From: Haloimpatiens massiliensis
GTDB taxonomy: Bacteria; Bacillota; Clostridia; Clostridiales; Clostridiaceae
Reading direction: 5' to 3'
DNA: 64,000 bases
Assembly (NCBI RefSeq): GCF_900184255.1
Contig: NZ_LT854640.1
Location: forward strand, 1,239,991 to 1,303,990
In this document: positions 1 to 7,755 of the stretch, piece after piece
How positions within the stretch are numbered: position 1 is the stretch's first letter
Layout of the letters: each line of letters opens with the position of its first letter
Position numbers and translations under genes: made by a program
Notes under the pieces: generated by a model
Seen by the model: only the letters and a program-made list of their open reading frames with translations
What the model was told of the DNA's origin: nothing
Databases searched by the model: none

Positions 1-738
1 TTTAAAATTTTTATTTTTAATAAACCCTTTCATTATTCTTTCTGAAGGAAACACAAAAGCACATGCTAAATCTAAAGGTAGCCTTTTATGTGCAGCAAAC
101 ATATGTAATCCATCTGGATAAACTTCATACATTGATAACAATTTCTCTCTATCAAAGTAAATCCTAACACCAGGCTTGTACCTTAATTCTGCATCACAAT
201 TAATTCTTCCATACTGCCTTGATGCCATCACTATTTCAGAAGCTACGCTATCACAAGCACATAAATTAATATATTCTAAATAATCCTCCGGTTCCTTTAA
301 TTGAAATCTAACTGTCTTAACTTTTTTCTTTCTTTTTATAAGTTCACTATAACTTAACAGTTTACCATCCTTTAATATTTCATAAAAACTTTCAATTGTT
401 GTAGAATGGCATACATATTTTACATCATCTAATTTTATAATATATTTTTCCTTACCTTCACTTATACTAAATATGTTAGAATAGATTTTTTCTATTAATT
501 CACTATGTCTACTCCATATAATCACTTTTCTTCTATGAACATTTTCATAATTTATAAAATTCTTTATCCTAAAATAATCTTCAGGAATTCCAACACACCA
601 TATTCCATAGGAACTTCTACCACTAAAAGTATCTTTATCCGTTATACACAATAAAGTTTCATACCCTAAATTTAATGCTTCTTTTTCAGCTTGCTCTTTA
701 TTTAAAGGGCATCTTCCATTGCTAAATATAGCTACCAT
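1..738 (-). CDS. Hypothetical protein, C-terminus beyond window edge
   Basis: Open frame of at least 246 codons that runs off the left edge without a stop, so the C-terminus is missing. I place the start at 738 because AAGG lies about nine bases upstream; an ATG at 747 has no room for a ribosome site. I do not recognise a family with certainty. Residues around 109-129 (CHSTTIESFYEILKDGKLLS) resemble the His-Thr plus 'IL-x-DG-x-L' start of ADP-ribosyltransferase-fold proteins, and a later PGVRIYFDREKL segment would fit that fold. This is only a pattern resemblance. No signal peptide or membrane segment is visible. It follows the 6S RNA region on the same strand. Confidence 0.6.
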   Translation of the reverse strand, partial: MVAIFSNGRCPLNKEQAEKEALNLGYETLLCITDKDTFSGRSSYGIWCVGIPEDYFRIKNFINYENVHRRKVIIWSRHSELIEKIYSNIFSISEGKEKYIIKLDDVKYVCHSTTIESFYEILKDGKLLSYSELIKRKKKVKTVRFQLKEPEDYLEYINLCACDSVASEIVMASRQYGRINCDAELRYKPGVRIYFDREKLLSMYEVYPDGLHMFAAHKRLPLDLACAFVFPSERIMKGFIKNKNFK

Positions 739-944
739 GTCTATCATCCTTACAATGCCTCCCCCTCCATAATAAGCACCTCAATTTTTCCTTCCTTACC
801 AAAGAAAATTGTACTTATTACTACTTGTATTTTACCACATATAACCATAATATTAAACATGTAGAGTAGATTAGAGGAAAGTTTCTTTAATCCCATTTCA
901 TTAAGAATATTCATTACCTCTTTCAAACCCAGTATTTCTACTAC

Positions 945-1029
945 GCTTGGTGGTTGGCTACAAGGCTTCTTGGCAATTACCTCGACTGGACTTTCACCAG
1001 TAAGCATAGCCCAGCTTTGCTAGACGCAC
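945..1029 (-). mobile_element. Candidate 5' end of a decayed group II (IIC-like) intron
   Basis: Read on the minus strand, the segment starts with GTGCG, the group II intron 5' consensus, directly after the T-run of the 6S RNA terminator. It continues with ACTGGTGAAAGTCCAGT and a GCC...GAAGCC...GTAGCC stretch, laid out like the start of domain I in bacterial IIC introns. IIC introns are known to insert behind intrinsic terminators, which fits this position. No reverse transcriptase and no domain V hairpin follow, so this would be a truncated remnant. The 85-codon frame across it (750-1007) is probably not a gene. Confidence 0.4.
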
Positions 1030-1035
1030 AAAAAT

Positions 1036-1062
1036 AAAAAAAGCAGAGAATACTCTCTGCTT
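1036..1062 (-). terminator. Intrinsic terminator of 6S RNA
   Basis: On the minus strand a GCAGAGA/TCTCTGC stem is followed by TTTTTTTATTTTT. It lies about 20 bases past the 3' end of the 6S RNA and shows that the RNA is an independent transcript. Confidence 0.85.
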
Positions 1063-1079
1063 ATAATCATTTATTTTTT

Positions 1080-1270
1080 ATAAATTAAATCCGAAATACC
1101 GCCACTCTAATTTTGACACCTATCCTCTCGATAGGTGGGTACCCTCATAAATACTTCCACGAACTGGCCCTAAAAGGTCTTATAGCTCATTTTCACATTT
1201 AAATATTGAATTCCCTTTTGCAAACTGTAGGTTCAAAATAAGAGCTCACAAATATCTCAGAAATATAATT
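1080..1270 (-). ncRNA. ssrS: 6S RNA
   Basis: 6S RNA binds the housekeeping RNA polymerase holoenzyme and mimics an open promoter. The two ends pair as in known 6S RNAs: the 5' side reads TTTCTGAGATATTTGTGAG and the 3' side GTGGCGGTATTTCGGATTT, matching the CUGAGAUGUU...GGCGGCAUCUCGG closing stem of the E. coli RNA. The roughly 190-nt length is right for the family, and a clear intrinsic terminator follows. No protein is encoded here. The exact 5' end is uncertain by several bases. The identification rests on remembered sequence and structure, not on a covariance search. Confidence 0.8.
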
Positions 1271-1323
1271 CTTATACATTTTCTCTTCGACATCATTATA
1301 CAAAATTTAATACAAAAATGCAA

Positions 1324-1349
1324 TAGCTTTAACAAATTTTTTAAAGCTA
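1324..1349 (-). terminator. Hairpin behind the GGDEF/HD-GYP gene
   Basis: TAGCTTTAA/TTAAAGCTA inverted repeat just past the stop codon, followed on the minus strand by a short T-rich run. Probable weak terminator for the signalling gene. Confidence 0.5.
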
Positions 1350-3038
1350 CATTTCATAAAACTCACTTTTATTACTTACAATGACTTCAATAAATCGCTC
1401 TGCTAAAATTGGATCAAATTGAGTTCCACTGCATTTCTTCAATTCCTCTATGGCCTCATCGTAACTTTTTTTTGTATTATATGGTCTATTAGATGTCATA
1501 GCATCAAAGCTATCAACTACTGTTAGTACTCTAGCCAAATACGGTATATCTTCACCACTTAACCCCTTTGGATAACCAGTACCATCATATCTTTCATGGT
1601 GATGTAAAATCAAAGGAATAGTATCTTTTAAAGATTCTACTGGTTTTATAATGTCTACACCCTTTTGTGGATGCTGTTTTAACATTTCCCATTCTGCCTT
1701 TGTAAGAGGCATTCTTTTATTTATTACTTCTTCTGGTATATTTATTTTTCCTATGTCATGCATATATGCACCATATATTAATATTTTCTTTTCCTTTTCT
1801 GATAAATTCAAACTTTCTGCCATGAGTTTACAATAAACAACCACTCTCTCTACATGTCCATATGTATATCTATCCTTAGCATTAATTATACTAATTAATG
1901 TTTTTATAGATGTTATTAAATCAATATGTTCTTCTTCTATATCCCTTTTTAATTCTTCTAAAACTGAGTAATAGCTTTCAACTCTATTCTTATGAAAAAA
2001 CTTCGCCCTATATAAAGCATCATCCACACTTTTTAAAAGTTCTAAATCATTTTTTGCTTTATCTGGGAAACTAGATACCCCTATGGAAACTGTTAAATTT
2101 CCATTAGGCTGATTCTCTTCTCCTTGAAACTTATAATTTTCCACAGCTAACCTTATTTTTTCTGCTACTTGCATTGCTACTTCTTCAACAGTTTTAGGCA
2201 TTATCACCGCAAACTCTTCTCCACCATATCTTGCAACCACATCTTTTTCCCTTACATTATCCCTTAGAATACTTCCTATTTTTTCTAATACTTTATCACC
2301 ATTTTGATGTCCATATAAATCATTATAATACTTAAAATAATCTATATCCAAAAATATTATCGATAAATTTTCTTCGAGCTCTTTAGCTTCATTTATTTTT
2401 TCCTTTAATACCTCTTGAAAATATCTATGATTGTACACTCCTGTCAATCCATCAAGATTAACCATTTCAGATAACTTTGCACTATGCTCTTCTTCTATTT
2501 TCACATAGTATCCCAAAGAAATACTTGTTAAAATAAACACTCCCGATAATATTAAGTCATTTTCAAAAAATGTGTTCACTTCTACATTTTTAACACTTAT
2601 TAAATCTAAGGCTAAAATAAAAATTGATGACACTACTGATATAAAAAGTCCTGAATTCATTCCTAATTGGATATTAGAGGTTATAATTATAAGCATAAAT
2701 ATAAATTTATATGGACTTAAATAACCTCCTGATTGAATAATCAAGTATGCAAAAAAAATTAAAAAAAATACATTCTCCACATGTTGAATAATATTTTTTT
2801 GATATTTATATTTCCCTGATGTGAAAACAATCCACAATGTATATATTAATAATAATACAAAAATTGATACAGCTATTAAAAATATTTCACGCCAATTATA
2901 TGTTATATATAGATATTTACTTTTTCCCTTTAAACATTTTTGTAAAATTATTATTCCAGAAAGAAGCAATAGTATTAATTTTACTATTGCAACTAATTCA
3001 TTTAACTTTTTAGTTTTATTCTCTTTAACTTTATTCAT
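1347..3038 (-). CDS. Membrane GGDEF + HD-GYP cyclic-di-GMP protein
   Basis: Roughly 563 residues. Hydrophobic segments in the first ~185 residues form a membrane sensor region. A GGDEF domain follows (about 195-355) with the active motif GGEEF and an RxxD inhibitory site five residues before it (REKD). The C-terminal HD-GYP domain (about 370-560) has HDIGKI and HHHERYDGTGYP. GGDEF domains make c-di-GMP and HD-GYP domains hydrolyse it; both sets of key residues look intact, so net activity cannot be predicted. The start at 3038 is preferred because AAAGAG lies about nine bases upstream; a GTG three codons earlier is possible. It lies just downstream of agrD on the same strand, separated by a strong hairpin. 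Confidence 0.9.
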   Translation of the reverse strand: MNKVKENKTKKLNELVAIVKLILLLLSGIIILQKCLKGKSKYLYITYNWREIFLIAVSIFVLLLIYTLWIVFTSGKYKYQKNIIQHVENVFFLIFFAYLIIQSGGYLSPYKFIFMLIIITSNIQLGMNSGLFISVVSSIFILALDLISVKNVEVNTFFENDLILSGVFILTSISLGYYVKIEEEHSAKLSEMVNLDGLTGVYNHRYFQEVLKEKINEAKELEENLSIIFLDIDYFKYYNDLYGHQNGDKVLEKIGSILRDNVREKDVVARYGGEEFAVIMPKTVEEVAMQVAEKIRLAVENYKFQGEENQPNGNLTVSIGVSSFPDKAKNDLELLKSVDDALYRAKFFHKNRVESYYSVLEELKRDIEEEHIDLITSIKTLISIINAKDRYTYGHVERVVVYCKLMAESLNLSEKEKKILIYGAYMHDIGKINIPEEVINKRMPLTKAEWEMLKQHPQKGVDIIKPVESLKDTIPLILHHHERYDGTGYPKGLSGEDIPYLARVLTVVDSFDAMTSNRPYNTKKSYDEAIEELKKCSGTQFDPILAERFIEVIVSNKSEFYEM

Positions 3039-3075
3039 AAAAGTCACTCTTTCAGATTTAATTTATAAATTTAAT

Positions 3076-3109
3076 AAATTTAAAGGTGGTATTAACCACC
3101 TTTAAATTT
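3076..3109 (-). terminator. Strong hairpin after agrD
   Basis: Perfect 15-bp inverted repeat (AAATTTAAAGGTGGT and its complement, 4-base loop) that begins two bases after the agrD stop. It is followed on the minus strand by an AT-rich run rather than a pure T-tract, so it may terminate or attenuate transcription into the GGDEF/HD-GYP gene. Confidence 0.65.
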
Positions 3110-3247
3110 CTACTCTTCTCTTAAGCATTTAGGTTCTTCTGGTTGGTATAAGAAGAAGTAACATGCATAAGCAGATGTAGTTAATGCTATAGATGTAAAT
3201 AAAACTGCTCCTAAACCCAATATACCCTTAATTATTCTTTTTTTCAT
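3110..3247 (-). CDS. agrD: AgrD-type autoinducing peptide precursor
   Basis: A 45-residue peptide with a hydrophobic N-terminal helix (MKKRIIKGILGLGAVLF...), then AYACYFFLYQPEEPK and an acidic tail. AgrD precursors have this layout: amphipathic leader, a Cys that closes a thiolactone ring, then a conserved acidic region with P-E-E-P removed by AgrB. The ring would start at Cys29; its exact length (perhaps C-Y-F-F-L) is inferred. A second Cys at 41 lies in the tail. GGAGGTG sits six bases before the ATG. The gene overlaps the end of agrB by 20 bases, so the two are translationally coupled. Confidence 0.85.
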   Translation of the reverse strand: MKKRIIKGILGLGAVLFTSIALTTSAYACYFFLYQPEEPKCLREE

Positions 3248-3908
3248 TTAACACACCTCCAAATAAAAATTTTATTTTATTAAAAATTATATCTGTAAAA
3301 TTAATAAATGCTTGTCCAAATTGTGTAAGACTTCCAACTTGCCATAACACTCCTGCACTTACACACATGCTAAATTCTAATAAAACTTGATTATTATTTA
3401 TATAATAAAAAAATATTAAACAAGTGCTAATTAAAAATAAAACACACCATATTTTAATAGATTTTTTTCTTAAAATATTTCTCTTTTCTTTACTTTTTAT
3501 AGGCTTGGCCTTGCTGTCTACTGGTGCTAACTTACTTATTAAGTAATAAGCTATTAAAAAAATTAGTATCTCAAATATTATAAGTAAATTTAAACTTATG
3601 CCATTTGAAAATCTATTAATAAGCCATGCAATAACACCTGATACAAACGCTCCTGTTATGGCACATCGGCTAGGAGTACTAGAATGAACTCCTCCAGAGG
3701 TCCTTCTCAAAAAACTTCCACTAAATGAAAATATAAGTGCTTCTTTTAACACATTTAAAACCAAACCTACTATTATTATGCACAAAATTGAATATGCTGT
3801 TTGAATACAAGCAAATATACCATATGCTATTACTTCTTCCTTGTCCTTATCGAAACTCAAATTAGAAGATATATATTCTGACAAATTATTACATATTTTT
3901 TCAATCAC
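3228..3908 (-). CDS. agrB: AgrB accessory gene regulator peptidase
   Basis: 226 residues, several hydrophobic segments. AgrB is a membrane cysteine endopeptidase that cuts the AgrD tail and helps form the thiolactone peptide. The catalytic pair is visible in RRTSGGVHSSTPSRC (about residues 68-82): the His of GGVH and the Cys seven residues later. The GTG start at 3908 overlaps the stop of the upstream gene (GTGA), with GGAGGG about 11 bases before it. It is followed by agrD. No agrC kinase or agrA regulator gene lies in the window, so the sensing partner must be elsewhere. Confidence 0.9.
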   Translation of the reverse strand: MIEKICNNLSEYISSNLSFDKDKEEVIAYGIFACIQTAYSILCIIIVGLVLNVLKEALIFSFSGSFLRRTSGGVHSSTPSRCAITGAFVSGVIAWLINRFSNGISLNLLIIFEILIFLIAYYLISKLAPVDSKAKPIKSKEKRNILRKKSIKIWCVLFLISTCLIFFYYINNNQVLLEFSMCVSAGVLWQVGSLTQFGQAFINFTDIIFNKIKFLFGGVLNEKKNN

Positions 3909-4369
3909 TCCTGTAAATTTCCCTCCTTATTAAACATCTTTTTTAAAATAAGAACTGCAATTAAAAATATTAATAATGATGGAAGGGACAACATAACACA
4001 TTTAATTGTGCATTTAGACACTTGTGAAAATGGTGTATTAAAAAACTTCTGTACAATCCACAAATTTATACCTTCACATAAAAACATTATTATTGCACCA
4101 ATTAATGAACCTGACATAGCCCTTATGGCATTAATTTTATTTATGTAAACTGCCACAATAATATTAAATATAGTTAATATTATTGTATGTACTCCAAAAT
4201 GTATTGGAAGAATTCTAATACAATATATCATTATACTCATAATACATGTAGATAAAATAATCTTTTTCCTATCTATTCTTTTATTATCCAAAACATAAAA
4301 TAGTACGAATAGTAAGTAAATCTCAGGTATTCCCCTAAACATCATCACAAGTAGCGAAACCTTTAGCAT
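3905..4369 (-). CDS. Polytopic membrane protein, AgrC sensor-like, no kinase
   Basis: 154 residues, nearly all hydrophobic, with about five predicted membrane helices and a short C-terminal basic/acidic tail (KKMFNKEGNLQE). Size and layout resemble only the membrane sensor half of AgrC-type receptors; there is no histidine kinase core. It is the first gene of the agr-like unit and overlaps agrB by four bases, so it is made in step with AgrB. AAAGGATG precedes the ATG. It might assist peptide export, bind the peptide, or be a receptor fragment. Function is unknown; the sensor resemblance is inference. Confidence 0.75.
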   Translation of the reverse strand: MLKVSLLVMMFRGIPEIYLLFVLFYVLDNKRIDRKKIILSTCIMSIMIYCIRILPIHFGVHTIILTIFNIIVAVYINKINAIRAMSGSLIGAIIMFLCEGINLWIVQKFFNTPFSQVSKCTIKCVMLSLPSLLIFLIAVLILKKMFNKEGNLQE

Positions 4370-4570
4370 AAAATCATCCTTTGTATAAATATTTATTTTT
4401 TATATTTCCTAAATACAACCTAATTATACCACTTTTATCACTAATATGAAATACAATATATGATAAAATCCAATTATATTTATTATATATTACCATAAAT
4501 GATATAAAATAGCATAATAACTATATAATTGTATAACTCAAACATTAATATAAAGTTTTATTATGAATTT

Positions 4571-4602
4571 TAAAACCAGGAATATAATCTCCTGGTTTTA
4601 AA
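4571..4602 (-). terminator. Terminator of the clpE-type gene
   Basis: AAAACCAGG/CCTGGTTTT stem with a ten-base loop directly behind the stop codon, followed on the minus strand by TTTTAAAATTC. Confidence 0.75.
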
Positions 4603-6933
4603 TTATTTTATCTTAACTTCTCCCTGTTCTAATATAACTTTTATGGTATCTCCTTTTTTAAACCGATTTTGCAAATACTCCTCTACTATTTCATCTTCAA
4701 TATACTTTTGTATTGCTCTTCTTAAAGGCCTTGCTCCATATTTAGGATCATAACCCTTTTGCAATATAAATTCTTTAACATCCTTTGATACATGAACATT
4801 TACCCCTTTTTCTTCCATTTCTCCAATTACTTCTTTCAACATCAAATCTAAAATTTCATACAATTCATCCTTGGTTAAACTAGAGAATATTATTATTTCA
4901 TCCACCCTATTTAAAAACTCTGGTTTAAAAGTTTCTTTTAAAGCATCCCTTACCTTATTTTCTACCACTTGATAACTTTCGTTTGCAAAACCTATACCTG
5001 ATGACTTAAAATTAGTCCCTGCATTAGAAGTCATTATTATTACTGTATTTTCAAAATTTATCGTTCGTCCTTGGCTATCTGTAAGTCTTCCATCCTCTAG
5101 AATTTGAAGTAGCATATTAAAAACATCTGGATGTGCTTTTTCAATTTCATCTAGTAGTATCACTGAGTATGGTTTTCTTCTAACTTTTTCCGTTAACTGT
5201 CCTCCTTCATCATAACCTACATATCCTGGAGGAGCACCTATTAATTTAGATGCTGTATGCTTCTCCATATATTCTGACATATCTATTCTTATAAGCGAAT
5301 CCTCACTGCCAAACAATTCATCCGCAAGAGTCTTTACAAGTTGAGTCTTTCCTACCCCTGTAGGTCCTACAAATATAAATGAAGAAGGTTTCTTCTTTTT
5401 ACTAAAGCCTAATCTATTTCTTCTTATGGCTTTAGCTAAAGCAGCCACAGCTTTTTCCTGACCAACTATTCTTTTATGAAGGGTCATCTCTAAATTTAAT
5501 AATTTATCTCCTTCTTCCTCAGTTACCTTCATAACAGGTATCTTAGTCCAAGATTCTATTATAAACGCCACATCTTCTAATGTTAATTCTATATGACTAC
5601 ATTCCTTTTCCATACAATTTATTTTTTCCTTTACTTTACATAACTTAACTTTATAATCTGCTGCCTTTTCATAATCATTTTTATCCGCAGCTTCTTCCAT
5701 AATTTTTTCTAACTCATATTCTTCATCTTTTAATGCTTTAATCTCTACTAATCCTTTATTCTTTAGGTTGGCTCTAGAACTAGCTTCATCAATAACATCA
5801 ATAGCCTTATCTGGCAAAAATCTATCATTAATATAGCGCTGCGCTAAATTTGTAGCTGCTTCTATAACTTCACCAGATATTTTAACCTTATGGTAATCCT
5901 CATAATAATGTTTTATACCTTTTATTATTTCTATAGTATCTTTAACTGAAGGCTCCTCCACTAATACTGGTTGAAATCTTCTCTCCAAAGCAGAATCCTT
6001 TTCTATGTTTTTTCTGTACTCCTCTAACGTTGTAGCTCCAAGTACTTGAATTTCACCTCTAGCCAATGCTGGCTTTAAAATATTAGCAGCATTTATAGCT
6101 CCACCTTGAGCTTCACCTGCGCCTATTATATTGTGTATTTCATCTATTACTAAAATAATATTTCCATTTTCTTTAGCTTCCTCTATAATAGATTTCATTC
6201 TAGCTTCAAATTGACCTCTAAATTGAGTTCCTGCAACCACCGAAGTCAAATCCAATAAATATACTTCTGCATTAAAAAGTTTCTCTGGTATTTCTTTTTC
6301 CACAATTCTAACTGCTAATCCCTCCGCTATAGCAGTTTTTCCAACCCCAGGCTCTCCTATAAGTACCGGGTTATTCTTAGTTCTTCTATTTAATATCTGA
6401 ACCACTCTATCTATTTCCCTATTTCTTCCTATAACCTTATCTACGCCGCCTTCTTTGGCTTTTCTAGTTAAATTTATTCCATAGTTTTCTAAATTCTTTC
6501 TCTTTTTCCTAACCCTTTTATTTTTAATTTTAGTTTCTCCTGCTGCGGGAGCTCCTTCCATTTTACCTTCTTCATTATCCAAAGGCTTTTTAACAGCACT
6601 AGCATTAGAAAATATACTATTAAAAAAACTTGAAAGTGATTTTTCATCTCCTTCATCTCCTCCATCTCCTAATGCGCCTGATTCTTGCAATTCTTTTACT
6701 CCTTCCATTGCCTCTTCTATATTCACGTTTTCTAACATATTATTCATTTGCTGCGAGATATTTTCAAATTCTTCTGGACTCATACCTGTTTCATTCAGTA
6801 TTTGATCCATCATTGGATACCCCATTTTTTTTGCACACTGTAGACACAAACCTATAATTTCCTGTTTTCCATTTTCTAGTTTTGCAGTATATATAGTTGC
6901 TATATTTTTATGACAAATAGAACACATTTGCAT
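4603..6933 (-). CDS. clpE: ClpE-type AAA+ unfoldase with N-terminal zinc finger
   Basis: 776 residues. Hsp100 ATPases unfold proteins and usually feed them to ClpP. The N-terminus has a C4 zinc ribbon (MCSICHKN at 4-7 and LCLQCAKK at 30-33) instead of the double Clp N-domain; this is typical of ClpE. Two AAA modules follow: Walker A GEPGVGKT near 195 with VIDEIH, and GPTGVGKT near 520 with LLDEIEKAH. Between them is a UVR-like segment (NDYEKAADYKVKL). A low-complexity acidic then basic linker covers about 90-150. The C-terminal arginine-rich GARPLRR region is intact. It stands alone with its own terminator; no CtsR operator was confirmed. ClpC is the alternative name. Confidence 0.88.
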   Translation of the reverse strand: MQMCSICHKNIATIYTAKLENGKQEIIGLCLQCAKKMGYPMMDQILNETGMSPEEFENISQQMNNMLENVNIEEAMEGVKELQESGALGDGGDEGDEKSLSSFFNSIFSNASAVKKPLDNEEGKMEGAPAAGETKIKNKRVRKKRKNLENYGINLTRKAKEGGVDKVIGRNREIDRVVQILNRRTKNNPVLIGEPGVGKTAIAEGLAVRIVEKEIPEKLFNAEVYLLDLTSVVAGTQFRGQFEARMKSIIEEAKENGNIILVIDEIHNIIGAGEAQGGAINAANILKPALARGEIQVLGATTLEEYRKNIEKDSALERRFQPVLVEEPSVKDTIEIIKGIKHYYEDYHKVKISGEVIEAATNLAQRYINDRFLPDKAIDVIDEASSRANLKNKGLVEIKALKDEEYELEKIMEEAADKNDYEKAADYKVKLCKVKEKINCMEKECSHIELTLEDVAFIIESWTKIPVMKVTEEEGDKLLNLEMTLHKRIVGQEKAVAALAKAIRRNRLGFSKKKKPSSFIFVGPTGVGKTQLVKTLADELFGSEDSLIRIDMSEYMEKHTASKLIGAPPGYVGYDEGGQLTEKVRRKPYSVILLDEIEKAHPDVFNMLLQILEDGRLTDSQGRTINFENTVIIMTSNAGTNFKSSGIGFANESYQVVENKVRDALKETFKPEFLNRVDEIIIFSSLTKDELYEILDLMLKEVIGEMEEKGVNVHVSKDVKEFILQKGYDPKYGARPLRRAIQKYIEDEIVEEYLQNRFKKGDTIKVILEQGEVKIK

Positions 6934-6981
6934 ATAATCATCTCCAATTATCAGTATATTAGAATTGTATATATCAATATA

Positions 6982-7488
6982 TCAAATACTATCTTTATAA
7001 TAAAATTTCTTTTCGTGATTTAGTAACCATTCTTTCCTCCATAAGCCTCCCCCATAACCTACTAATTTATTATTAACACCAATAACTCTATGACATGGTA
7101 TTATAATAGTTATAGGGTTTTTATTATTTGCATTTCCTACTGCCCTAAAAGCTTTACTACTTCCAACAGCTTCTGCTATATATTTATATGATACTGTAGT
7201 TCCGAAAGGTATCTTAATGAGCTCTTTCCAAACTTTATTTTGAAAAGAAGTACCTTTTAATATAATATCTAATTGAAAATCTTTTCTACTCCCATTAAAA
7301 TACTCTTCCAGTTGATTTCTACACTGAACTATCACAGGATATATTTTCTTATTATATCCTTCACAAATATAATTATTATTTTCTATCTGTTTTTCTACAA
7401 ATTGTACGGATGTAATACCTTTTGCCACTCCTTTTATCTCTATGGTACCAATAGGAGAGTTATAATAGCATCCAGTAATTTCTTCCAT
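6982..7488 (-). CDS. ogt: Methylated-DNA--[protein]-cysteine S-methyltransferase
   Basis: 168 residues, the usual length for a single-domain Ogt. It removes methyl groups from O6-methylguanine in DNA by irreversible transfer to its own cysteine. The active-site motif IIPCHRVIG is at about 126-134, the helix-turn-helix recognition part (GTTVSYKYIAEAVGSSKAFRAVGNA) lies before it, and GYGGGLWRKEWLLNHE closes the domain. There is no Ada regulatory domain. GGAGGATTTTAATT precedes the ATG. It sits 48 bases upstream of the clpE-type gene on the same strand, possibly co-transcribed. Confidence 0.93.
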   Translation of the reverse strand: MEEITGCYYNSPIGTIEIKGVAKGITSVQFVEKQIENNNYICEGYNKKIYPVIVQCRNQLEEYFNGSRKDFQLDIILKGTSFQNKVWKELIKIPFGTTVSYKYIAEAVGSSKAFRAVGNANNKNPITIIIPCHRVIGVNNKLVGYGGGLWRKEWLLNHEKKFYYKDSI

Positions 7489-7755
7489 AATTAAAATCCT
7501 CCATAAAGTAAATTATATTTTGATACTTTTACCTTATTTAATAGCAATTTAAATAAAAAATATATTAATACACATTTACCATAATTCTATCACAGTCTTT
7601 ACCATATGAAAATATTAGTAGATAATTTAATATTTTTGTTACTTATTTCTTAAAATAAAAAATACCAAATAAATGGTAATTATATTAAATATACTTATCA
7701 CCTATTCGGTATTTATTTTAATGTGCCTTATATTGAATTTTAAAACTCTACCATA

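Noticed and set aside
750..1007. 85-codon frame on the minus strand
   Set aside because: It begins inside the intron-like sequence, has no ribosome site and matches no protein pattern; it is better explained as RNA remnant.
1085..1110. T-box-like AGAGTGGCGGTATTTCGG at the 3' end of the 6S region
   Set aside because: It resembles the T-box AGGGTGG motif only in part; it pairs with the 5' CTGAGATATT as in 6S RNA, and no amino-acid gene follows.
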